NCBI RefSeq assembly: GCF_000015045.1 | Contig: NC_008609.1 | Location: 1,931,501 to 1,995,500 of the forward strand | Length of the DNA stretch: 64,000 bases | Direction: 5' to 3' | DNA from: Pelobacter propionicus DSM 2379 | Lineage (GTDB): Bacteria; Desulfobacterota; Desulfuromonadia; Geobacterales; Pseudopelobacteraceae | Translations under genes and position numbers: made by a program | Notes under the pieces: generated by a model | Databases searched by the model: none | Told to the model about the DNA's origin: nothing | The model's input: the letters and a program-made list of their open reading frames with translations, nothing else | Shown here: positions 18,166-27,500 of the stretch, piece after piece | How the letters are laid out: each line of letters opens with the position of its first letter | How positions within the stretch are numbered: the first letter of the stretch is position 1

Positions 18166-18539
18166 GGCGTCACCTGCATGTTCAGGTACTGGCGTTCGCC
18201 CCGGGCGCGCACCACGTATCCCACCCGAATTTCAAGGCTGCTCTCCACCGGTGTGACCGACACCTCGAAGACGGTGATGGCGTTGGAGAGCCATCTGGTC
18301 AGGGACTGGTGGATAATCGTCCTGGCCAGGACCGCGGAGACCTCGCCCCCGGGCGCGAACAGCAGTCGCCTGATGCCGCAGCCGAAATCGGGGCGGTTGA
18401 TGCGCTCGCCCGGCGAGGTCATCAGGAGCTGCATGACCAGCTGCCGGATGTGCTGGTTGAAATCGCTCTCCCGTGCCAGCCGGCCGCGGGAGGCGTCGAT
18501 GGAAAAGGGATGGCGCAAACTGGTGAATGGAATGCTCAT
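18162..18539 (-). CDS. eCIS gp25/gpW-like baseplate protein (Afp9-like)
   Basis: Small baseplate protein of 125 residues in the GPW/gp25 family, which connects the sheath to the baseplate and triggers sheath contraction. Diagnostic sequences are HIRQLVMQLLMTSPGERINR followed by PDFGCGIRRLLFAP, the family core (the L-x-T-x-x-G-E-R-x-x-x-P-x-F-G-x-x-L motif). The start at 18539 is preceded by AGGTGAG and overlaps the stop of the PAAR-like gene by 4 bp. The frame could be opened 47 codons upstream, but those codons lie inside the preceding gene. One copy is present. Confidence 0.93.
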   Translation of the reverse strand: MSIPFTSLRHPFSIDASRGRLARESDFNQHIRQLVMQLLMTSPGERINRPDFGCGIRRLLFAPGGEVSAVLARTIIHQSLTRWLSNAITVFEVSVTPVESSLEIRVGYVVRARGERQYLNMQVTP

Positions 18540-18877
18540 GAGCTGCTCACCTTTGGTTGTGTGCTTGAAATAACCACGCTCCCCTGGGGGACCTGTTCCG
18601 CTGACAGGCAGAGCCCGACGCTGGCCGTCGACAATGTGGGCTGGCCGTTGACCGTGGCGCGCAGGTCCGTCACCAGCCACTTGACCGTGACGCAGGGACT
18701 CGGCTTGGTGCCCGGACCCACCGGGATCTGGAAGGGGCAGCCGCTGATGGTGAAACTGTCCCCTGCCAGGGCCAGGGGGGCGCCGTCGGCGGTCACGCCG
18801 CTGTTGGAGGATGTGATGCTGACCGTGCCGCCGTGGGGGCAGGTGAGAACCGCTGCGGTTGTCAGTGAATCTCCCAT
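18536..18877 (-). CDS. eCIS PAAR-like spike tip protein
   Basis: The 113-residue product is rich in Gly, Ser and Thr with spaced cysteines (LTCPHGGTV, about 10-18; SGCPF, about 45-49; SPCVTVKW, about 60-67). Its size, composition and position directly after the gpV-like spike gene fit a PAAR-like or DUF4280-like cone that caps the spike, the role of Afp10. No perfect PAAR motif is visible, so the assignment rests partly on context. It ends in a 4-bp overlap with the gp25-like gene. Confidence 0.6.
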   Translation of the reverse strand: MGDSLTTAAVLTCPHGGTVSITSSNSGVTADGAPLALAGDSFTISGCPFQIPVGPGTKPSPCVTVKWLVTDLRATVNGQPTLSTASVGLCLSAEQVPQGSVVISSTQPKVSSS

Positions 18878-18879
18878 GA

Positions 18880-19458
18880 TCAGATCACCTTGAATGCCCC
18901 GCTGTTCACGGAGACGCCGCTTGATCCGACCTCGATCTTGCCGGGGGAACTCTCGGAGACCACGCCGCCAGAGCCGACGGAATGGGTGGCTCCCCCCGCC
19001 TCCACCACCACATCGCTCCCCCAGGTCACCTGCGCGTCGCTGTCGTTCTTCACCAGGATCTCGCCGGCTGCGTCGTCGACCCTGATCTGGGCCGTCTCGG
19101 TTTGCAGCATACGCACGTCCGGGGCCTGGGCATCGGAGGGGAGCTCATTGCTGCCCCAGAAGCACCCCACCCAGATCGGCTTGCCCGGGTCGCCCCCCTC
19201 GAACTCCACCCAGACGCCGGCGTTCAGCGGGGGCATCATGAACCACCCCACCTGCGGCCCGGCATAGGGGACGCAGGGCCAGGCCCAGGCGGCATCGTCG
19301 CCATGGATCTCCGGCACCCGCACCTTGATGCGGCCGGCATTGGCCGGGTCCCCCTGATTGTCCACCACCACGCCGCGGTACTTGCCGTAGGCGCGGCGCG
19401 GGAAACCCTCCAGCAGGGCCAGGCGTTCCTCTATCTCCAGAAGTCGCTCCGAGTCCAT
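18880..19458 (-). CDS. eCIS baseplate spike protein, gpV/gp5 OB-fold type (Afp8 C-terminal half)
   Basis: Spike protein of 192 residues. The N-terminal half has the OB-fold signature of phage baseplate assembly protein V and VgrG (YRGVVVDNQGDPANAGRIKV, then WAWPCVPYAGPQVGWFMMPP and GVWVEFEGGDPGKPIWVG). The C-terminal 80 residues contain short Gly/Ser/Val repeats (EILVKNDSDAQV, KIEVGSSGVSVNSG) that would form a trimeric beta-helix. Start at 19458 follows the previous stop by one base and has GGATGGAG upstream; a start 15 bases further up lacks a ribosome site. In Afp8 and VgrG this domain is fused to the gpD-like domain; here it is a separate gene. Confidence 0.88.
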   Translation of the reverse strand: MDSERLLEIEERLALLEGFPRRAYGKYRGVVVDNQGDPANAGRIKVRVPEIHGDDAAWAWPCVPYAGPQVGWFMMPPLNAGVWVEFEGGDPGKPIWVGCFWGSNELPSDAQAPDVRMLQTETAQIRVDDAAGEILVKNDSDAQVTWGSDVVVEAGGATHSVGSGGVVSESSPGKIEVGSSGVSVNSGAFKVI

Positions 19459-19459
19459 A

Positions 19460-20518
19460 TCAGCTCCATCCATTGCGCATGAGATCCATGGTCATCAGGT
19501 GGTCGTCGCTATCGATGCGATGCCGCACCCGCGACACCAGGTAGCTGCCCGAGTGGCGCGATCCCACACCGTCCAGCGTGACCACGCTGTTGGGCCGCAC
19601 CACTCCCCCCAGTCGGGAGAGCCTCCCTGTGGCGCGGGCGGTCACGAACCAGCCGCTCTCCATCAGCAGTGCCTCGGCGCGGGCCTGCAGGTCGGCCTGA
19701 TCGCTGACTGGAACCGCCAGCTGTCTGATGCGCGGCTCACTGACCAGATCGGCCAGGGAATGGCTGGCCATGCAGGGAAGCGGCGAACGGTCGATGCTGG
19801 CGTCGTTGGGGGAGAGGGAGACCAGGTCCAGCTGACGGGCGCTGACCGCCGTGGGGCGATCCACATCCCACAAAAGGGAGAGCTCGTCCAGGTTGGCCGC
19901 CCCGGCCCTCAGCGACAGGGTCAGGGAGGGGCGCTCCCCCTGGGGCGGCTTCTGGAAGTGCGCCGTTACGGCCTGGCCGCTGGAATCGTAGCTAAGCCAG
20001 AACCAGTAGCCGTTGCGCCGCGCCAGACGGTAGATCAGCTCCAGGTCGCTCTCCCGCTGCACCAGGCTGTGGCTCGTTTCGGCATGCACGCAGCTGGTGG
20101 CCTCGCAACGGGGGATTAGGCCCTGGCTTGAGCAGATCTGCTCAACCATCGAGGAGTCGGTCACATCGCTCCAGACGCGGCAGCGCTGTTCGCGGTTCAA
20201 CAAGGAGCTGCGGTCCGCGCCGCGCACCACCAGGGCCGAACCGTCCCCTCCCGTACTGTACTCCACGGACTGCTGCAGGACCATGCCGCTGATCAGGGTC
20301 TGCTGCTCTCCTCCCGGTGCCACCTGCAGCACCACCTGCGCATCCGGCCCAAGCTCCCGGCTGTTCAGCAGTTGGAAATCTCCGCTCTTCAGGTTCAGGG
20401 TATAGCCCAGGGAGAAGGTGGCGGGCCGCATGCCTCCCTCGTCGATGGTCACCAGCTCCGGCTGCGGGAAACCGGCTCCTGCTGAACCGTTCGCGGAAAC
20501 AATGGCGCCGATGCTCAT
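19460..20518 (-). CDS. eCIS late control D (gpD)-like spike hub protein (Afp8 N-terminal half)
   Basis: Hub protein of 352 residues related to phage P2 gpD and the N-terminal gp27-like part of VgrG. Supporting sequences: FSLGYTLNLKSGDFQLLNSR at about 36-55, VQRESDLELIYRLARRNGYW (about 150-170), the gpD-type block that is nearly universal in VgrG/gpD proteins, and a C-terminal beta region ending in MTMDLMRNGWS. It would form the trimeric base of the spike on which the tube initiator sits. Starts with an ATGA overlap with the LysM gene and ends one base before the gpV-like start. Confidence 0.88.
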   Translation of the reverse strand: MSIGAIVSANGSAGAGFPQPELVTIDEGGMRPATFSLGYTLNLKSGDFQLLNSRELGPDAQVVLQVAPGGEQQTLISGMVLQQSVEYSTGGDGSALVVRGADRSSLLNREQRCRVWSDVTDSSMVEQICSSQGLIPRCEATSCVHAETSHSLVQRESDLELIYRLARRNGYWFWLSYDSSGQAVTAHFQKPPQGERPSLTLSLRAGAANLDELSLLWDVDRPTAVSARQLDLVSLSPNDASIDRSPLPCMASHSLADLVSEPRIRQLAVPVSDQADLQARAEALLMESGWFVTARATGRLSRLGGVVRPNSVVTLDGVGSRHSGSYLVSRVRHRIDSDDHLMTMDLMRNGWS

Positions 20519-20805
20519 GAACCGGAGCCCCCCCTGGTTCTGGCCGGAATCGCCAGTTCGCGCAGCTCGGTCAGCACTTCCGCGGTCATGGCGTCGTTGA
20601 TCTCGGCCAGGCGCCAGTAGCCGGCCGGATCGGCCAGGTAGCGGGCGGCCAGATGATCGGGCCGCTCCCCCTGTCTCCGCACATGGATGCCGGCCAGGAC
20701 CTGTAGCGGTTGCGGAGCAGGCGGCACCACCTCCACCTCACGGCCGCGGGAGTCAGTCAGATGAATGTTGGAAAGGCCGGCGTAGCGGCTCTTGGGGTCG
20801 AACAT
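20515..20805 (-). CDS. eCIS LysM-like tail protein (gpX/Afp7-associated)
   Basis: Small protein of 96 residues with a C-terminal LysM-like segment (HVRRQGERPDHLAARYLADP, then AGYWRLAEIND) as in phage tail protein X and the LysM proteins between tube initiator and hub of most eCIS. It probably joins the inner tube to the hub. AGGAGG lies 7 bases before the ATG at 20805. It overlaps the gpD-like gene by 4 bp. Confidence 0.85.
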   Translation of the reverse strand: MFDPKSRYAGLSNIHLTDSRGREVEVVPPAPQPLQVLAGIHVRRQGERPDHLAARYLADPAGYWRLAEINDAMTAEVLTELRELAIPARTRGGSGS

Positions 20806-20826
20806 GGGTTCCTCCTGCGGTGTGCG

Positions 20827-21597
20827 TCAGATCGGCAGCATGCCGATGATGGATTCGGCGCTGTTGGCCAGGTTGGCCGTGGCCAACACCTTCTTCTGGG
20901 TACGGGTGAAGCTGTAGCACCCCTTGGCAATCTCCAGCGCCGCTTCGCTGGATGGATCCCCCTCCAGCGCCTTCAGCTCCTCCAGGCTGAGCACGTTCAG
21001 CCCGATATTCGCCTTGGCGCGCAGGGGATAGAGCGTGGGCGAGTACTGCTGCTCCTCGATGGAGAGAGTGGTTACCCGCACCGGTACGATCCTGCCCGGT
21101 CCCCAGAAGAAGAGCACGATGGGCACCCGCTTGGGCGTGGTGTCCGCCCCTCCCGCCCCGCCCCCCAGGCTCAGTCCGCCGGCAGAAACGGAGATGCTGG
21201 CCATGCCCCCCAGCAGTCCGCCCCCCTCCTCGGGCGGATACATCAGCATCTCGATGGCTGCCAGACGGTCGGCGATGCCGCTGACCATGGCCAGCGGGTG
21301 GGACTCGGGATGCTCCAGGGCGTCGGTGGCGTCCAGTTCCAGCGCCAGGGAGAAGCTCTCCTGGGGGTCGCAGGGCTGGGAGAGGCTTGCCCCCTTCCCC
21401 TGTCCGCTCTGGTTTGTCACCCTCCCCTCGGCCGTGACCTGGGGAGACGGCTGGAAGGGGGTCAGGGTGCGGGTCATGCTCTCCGGGTTGTACTGGAAAA
21501 CGATGATATTGGGGATCGGGATCAGCATCGGCGCGCCGAAGTAGATCAGTGCCCCCTTGAGCAGCCGGGGCGAGCGTGAGTAGCCGGTGGTTGACAT
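20827..21597 (-). CDS. eCIS tube initiator (Afp7-like, CIS tube protein N-terminal domain)
   Basis: The 256-residue protein is predicted to sit between hub and tube and to start tube polymerisation. FQYNPESMTRTLTP (about 33-46) is the signature of contractile-injection-system tube-initiator proteins, followed by LALELDATDALEHPE and, after a Gly-rich linker (about 125-150), VPIVLFFWGPGRIVPVRVTT and EEQQYSPTLYPLRAKANIGL. These blocks are conserved in Afp7-like proteins. The AGGAG site overlaps the stop codon region of the giant upstream gene. Confidence 0.88.
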   Translation of the reverse strand: MSTTGYSRSPRLLKGALIYFGAPMLIPIPNIIVFQYNPESMTRTLTPFQPSPQVTAEGRVTNQSGQGKGASLSQPCDPQESFSLALELDATDALEHPESHPLAMVSGIADRLAAIEMLMYPPEEGGGLLGGMASISVSAGGLSLGGGAGGADTTPKRVPIVLFFWGPGRIVPVRVTTLSIEEQQYSPTLYPLRAKANIGLNVLSLEELKALEGDPSSEAALEIAKGCYSFTRTQKKVLATANLANSAESIIGMLPI

Positions 21598-21599
21598 GG

Positions 21600-24500
21600 T
21601 TACATCTCCTTGAAGCCGAAGGTACCTGACTGCAACGTTTTTTCGGTGTGCTTTTTCACCTCTGCCTCGAATCCTGAGGCTAGTGCCGTGGGTTTGTAGT
21701 CCGACATAGGCTCCCGCGTCGTACCGCTGATATTGAAAAATTTCGATTCGGTAGCACTCATCACCGCTGAGGTGTAGTAATCCATTTCCTCACGATTCAA
21801 CGCTGCCATGAGTTTCTTCAACATGGTAGTACGCATCTCCGTATACGTCGTGCAGGCGGCGGTGAATATGGCCGTGCTCAGCATCTCTTCGGTAACCGGT
21901 ACGTTTCCCACCTCGGGGATCTTGGGTGTGACGATCGTTTCTCCCGAACCGGTTGGGTTAGAGGCCGCCTTGATCGCCTTGAGGCCTTCATCGCTCGTGC
22001 CGCTCACAATCGCCGCATAGGGGCCAAGGTGCTTCAAAAAGTCGCCATGGACGGCGGCCCCCTGACTGGCACCCCCCTCATCCTCGTCCGCTTTTGCAGA
22101 AATATGCACGTTGCCCAACTGGTGCGTATGCTTGGCAATCAGAATGGCCGGCATGGTGCCGCCGCGATCAGGCATGTTGTTACCGATCTCGATACGATCG
22201 CCACGTTTCCCCGGCTCGCTGGTGAGTGCCTTCACCCTGCTCCCGCTCGGATCGATATTGGGATACAGACAGAGCTTGTGGGGGAACGGACGATAATTCC
22301 CCTTGGCATTATCGAGGTACTCCAGCAGCAGATACTGGACCGTGTGGTGCGATGCCCGGTCCTCCCCATACTGATTGCCGGGCGCTTTTCGCTGATTGTA
22401 GAATCCGAGCCGCAGCCCTATCTGGCCATGGATGCCGACGGCGGATTGGGGATCGGTCTTTACATACTCGGACCAGGGTGGGATCTTGTCCGACGGCAAC
22501 GCCTTGCCAATGGGGGGATTGACATATTCCTCCACCAGGTCCCGGACCTTCTTGGAAAACGCGAGGACCGTCTTCCCCTTGATCTTTTTTTTCTCGTAGA
22601 TCCCCGGACCGGGTTTCAGTCCGAGCAGGGCAAGACGCGATTTGGCCTGGTAAAGGGGGCGTTTGTCGGCAGGGATCTTCGGAAAACTGTTGGTGATGAA
22701 ATAGTCCCACAGCGAGTGGTCGCCACCGAGCATGGGAAGGTGGAGGTGGTTCAGTTTGAGCAGCGAAAAGGGGTGGGACGCATCAATCTTCTTTGTCGGC
22801 TTCCCTCCCCCGGCCGCCTTCTCCAGGTTGAACTCCACATCGACGTTCACACCGGTACGGGCAAAGAGATACTCTTCCAGCAGCACCTCCAACCCTCCAA
22901 TATCCAGGGTGAAGACTTCCTGTTGCGGCTTTGACGAGGACTTGCCTTTTGCCGGCTTTTTCCCGGAAATGGAGGCGCTGATCAGGTTACGCACTTCCCC
23001 TTTGACAACCTCCCGCTTCAACCGGTTCTTGAGCATATGGGCTATGAGGTCTCCCTGGATCTCCTTCTCACGGAACAGCGTCGAGAATTTTACCACCGAT
23101 CCCTGCTTGCCGGCCGCGGCAAGGGCATCGACAAGCCGTTCACCCAGGGAATCCTTGATAGCGTCGGCCGCCGCCGCGAGTTTCGCCGCGTCCGCCGGAA
23201 TCGTTACATTTTTTTCAACATGTTCGATCAACTTGGCCGGATCGCCCATCTCGCCGAAAAACTTCACCACGATATCCTTGAGAGCCAGTTGCACACCGAT
23301 GGGGCCGCACGGGGTAATGCTGCGGGGACTTCCGGACGGCAAACCGGTTGCCCTGGCAAGGGTATCCGCTTCGGCCTCGGCTCCGCGCTCAACCCTGACG
23401 CCCCGGCCGGCACGCCCATCTACCGGCCTGCTGTCGTGACGCATACCCAGGGGGCGCGGACCGGTCTGCTGCAACACATGTGTAAGTTCGTGGCGAACAA
23501 CCTCTTCCCCTTCGCCACTGGAGGTGGAAACTCCCGAATCCAGATAGACGTGGCTTCCGGATGTGGCGGCAGTGGCATTGATTCGTCCCAGCGCATGATC
23601 CACCGTTTCCCCACGATGGAGACGCACATGGGAAAAGTCGTGACCGAAGCCACGGGCAAATCGCTCGTGCTGGCCCGCAGGGAGCGGCATGCCGTGCCCT
23701 GTGGGCCAGGGCCCAGCAACTGTACCGGCCATCGCCCCCGGAACTGCTTTTAGCTGAAGTTCCGGGGTTTCGGGGAACTCATCGCCGGAAAATCCCATGC
23801 TGACCTGCTGCGGCATGATGGGTGACAAACCTGTGAGAAAAGGGACTCCGCTGATGATTCCGTGCATTTCCGAGGCGATGTCCCTGGCGGCGGCATGCAG
23901 ATAGGGATCCATATGACCGCGAATGGTGGTGCGCCAGACAACGTTCGGATCGATCCCCGCCTGCTTGAACTCCTTGGCCACCAATTCCCCCAGCTTTGCC
24001 CACGCCTTGTCGATACCAGGCAGCTTGCGCGCCTTCATGGCTGCCCGGTATTTCAGCGGCAGATGATCGGCGAACAGGTCCATGCCGAACAGTACCAGTT
24101 CGTTCATGGGGATGATCTCGTCCGGTAGATGATACGCGGAGAGGGTGGCAATAAGTTCGTCCACGCGCCGGTAGAGATCCTGGACCTGGACAAGGAGGTC
24201 GGTGGCGGATGCGGTTGGATCAAGCTCGCGCAGGTTGAGGAGTTGCAGACGATAGAGGTTGTTGACGATGGTGCGCAGCACAAGCGCCACCCACGGTGTC
24301 CCCTGTACCCAGAGCGCCGTTTTCCGTACCGGCACGGTGAATGTGTCATGCAGCCGGTCAACCCCCTGGGCAATCCCAACCCCGGCATGGGCAATGCGGC
24401 TGAATATCCTGAGTGCCGACCGGCCGCTCTCCGGCGACCCGGTGTGAGCAAACCGTTTCTGTCGCGAAAACACCCCCACCGGAGAGAGGACAGTTGCCCA

Positions 24501-27500
24501 GGAAGGCTTCATGCCGAACAGCAGGAAATCCCAGAGCGCTTCCACCGTAAGCGTTTTCTTGAGTCGGGTAACGGCCTGATCGAACAGCTTTCCCACATCG
24601 CCATCGAGAGCCTGTTTCAGCTGCCCGTATTCGGGACTTGATACGAACTGCATGACCGCCCCGGTAACCTCTGCGGCCGCCATGGGTCCGGCCAGTTCAG
24701 GAAAAGCGACTTGCAACCCCAGGGTGATAAAACTGGCCGACTCCTCCAGCACCACCTTCAGATCCCCCAGTTGGCGCATGACAACCTGCATGTGAACGGC
24801 ATAGGTAAGCTCGGACAACAATCGATCATCCGTATCCCTGACGACGACCTCCTGCTCACTTCCTTCCCCCACCGTGCGGCGAATCCTGAGAAGCGGCTCT
24901 CCCGTGGGCGAAAGGTCCTTTTGACCGTCTCCGTCTTTCAGTTTCGATGCGCCGAGGCTCTTGGCATCGGACCAGGCAATGCCGCTGATCCCACCCGCAA
25001 GGCCGGGAATGAACTGAAAATCCTTCAGAACCGCCTCAAGGGTGTAGGTAATGCCGTTGACCGTAAACATCGCCGAGGCATCGCCGGCCGAAACCGGATA
25101 TCCCCGGTCGGGGACGAACAACTGGTTCCGCGCCGCGCTCCCCCCCAGAACGGTCTGCTGCTGAAACTCCTCCGCCGTCTTCTTGAACTGCTCCGCCAAC
25201 GCCTCCAGCTTTTTCACCCGGCCACCCAGGTCTCCGACATTGACCGCAAGCATTACCCGCCCCAACTCGGCGCGATTGGCGGGATTCTTTCCATACACCG
25301 CGGCACCGACAAGCAATTCGTACAAGGGGAGCACAACATCCAGACGCTCGGTCCCCCGGAGTTCGGCCAAACCGAGCAAAACTTTCTGCGGGCCAAGCTT
25401 GGCGTACAGGAGATCAGCCAGTTCAAGCATCAGGGCAGTAGCCTGTAACTCCTGATCCTGTGCCGGCTGCACCTCTCCGGCAAACATCAGGATCAGTTCA
25501 ACCGCTTCCGACGGCTTGAACATCGTGTTGAGGCGACGTTTCAAATCGCTTGTGTCGTATGCCGTCAAGGTCTTTTTGATACGGGGAAGAAATGAGCGTC
25601 TCCGGTTGCTGGTTGACCGGCGCAACTGGAGCGCAAGCCGGTTCCATTCCGAGTCCAGTTCCCCCCTGACAAAACCGGCGAAATCGGGGACATTGGCCCC
25701 TTTGAGCCCGATCGCCTCTTGAAGGCGCTTCAACCACGGCCACGGGTTTTTGAGATTAGGTTCGCCAACTGCCTCGCCGTTTTTGAGTTTCAGGTTGAGC
25801 ACCTCGGGAATGATCGCAAGACGTTCAACAAGTTTCGACATCCCCGGCACGATCCACATCACGTATCCGCCGCGGTGGGCTTCCCGCTCCATGGGAGTAA
25901 CGATGACATCATCGGCCGTGGCAAGGGCATACAACTTTTTGACAACCGGATGATCCGGCGAAACAATCTTGCTGACATCTTTCGCATCACTGTCGGCAAT
26001 GTACCGGATCACGTTCTCGGGAGGTACGCTGAAACGCTGCGGCGGGTGGAAATCTTTCAGGCCACTCATCGCCTCGTTTATGACGGAACGTTGCAGATCG
26101 AAACGTCGCTCACGGGTGCCGGTTGTCGAATCGGCCGTATTGAGCAGGTCGTTCAACGTATCTGCCAGCGAACCGTAATAGAGGGCATAGGTGAAATCGA
26201 CCAGCTGGCTGCCGGTGAGGGGGAAACCGGCGAATCGGGTCGGAAACTGCTGCCGGAACTGTTCGAGGTCGCTTCGCAGATCGCCCGTATTCCGCCGCTC
26301 AAAATCTCCCAGCAGGGCGATGTAGCTCTTTTTTAGGCCGAGTTCTCGCCCCAGCGCCACTCGTGCCGCGGCAACCTTCAGTTGTTCCATGCCGAACCAG
26401 GTGGCAAACGTGAAAAGCAGTTTCGCCATCTCCACGCGATGTTTCAGCGCGCTGTCGCGGGCAAGGATGCGCTCGCTCTCATCTTTTGCCGCCGGAGGTT
26501 TGTACTGCGCCACATGGTCGCGCAATTCCCAAATCAGCTTCAGGGCAAGGCCGGCAACGAGTTCAGGCGGCAACGTCTCTGTCTCCTCCGTCTCTGTCAA
26601 TGCTTTTTTCAGCATCCCCGGCAGGAACGAATCGACAAAATACGCCGTCATGTCCAACTGGCGGACGCCGGCCAACAGGCAGGTACGATACTGCGCCGGT
26701 GTGGGGAGAGCGCCACCGGGAAGGGCAAAGGCTTGACGTACCGCACTGATCAATTTCTGCTCGACAGGCCGCACTTCCTTGATCGACTGCCAGCGTTTCG
26801 GCAGCTGCTCCCGGAGTTCGTCGGCGTGTTCTTTCTCCTCGCTTTTGGTGTCTCCGGGGAAGATCCGCTTGAAGAGGGATTCCATTCGTGCCCAGTATTC
26901 AGCAGCCTGCTTCGCGGCTTTGGCAACCTTGGGACCCACGGAGGCGGCAAGGACGATTACTTCGGGCTCGGAACCGGCAATTGTGGCAAGTCGGGGCAGA
27001 TAGGCCGGATCGGTGAAAGCCGAAATCAGCTTGATCATCTCACTGGCAATGATCTGCCTGCTCTTCACCTTGCGCAATTTGTACAGCAGAACCCGGAACG
27101 GCAATTTTCGTAGTGCGTCGAAAACGCGCAATGCACCGAGGGCCAGGAACTCCTTTTCGCCGGCCCTCAACGGTTCCCGCCCGTGCGCCTCCCTCAGTGC
27201 GGCGTCGATGGTTTCGTTGAAACGCATCTGTGGATCGAGATTCAGCGTTCCCCGCGTCGGGCCGTAGAAATTCATCTTCATGACCTGCACGACCATCCAG
27301 GGGTAGTACTTCTTCCCAACCGGATGGTTCTCCAGATAACGGACCACCCATGATGCGTCAGTGGCGCGCATCTTGGCTGCATAGTAGGCATAGAGCGGCA
27401 GGGCGGTCGTGTTCGGCGGGGGATCGGCACCGAAAACACCAGCTGCGGCATCAAAATTCCCCACAGCCTTGAAGAGATCGAAATAGAGGTGGCGAAGAAC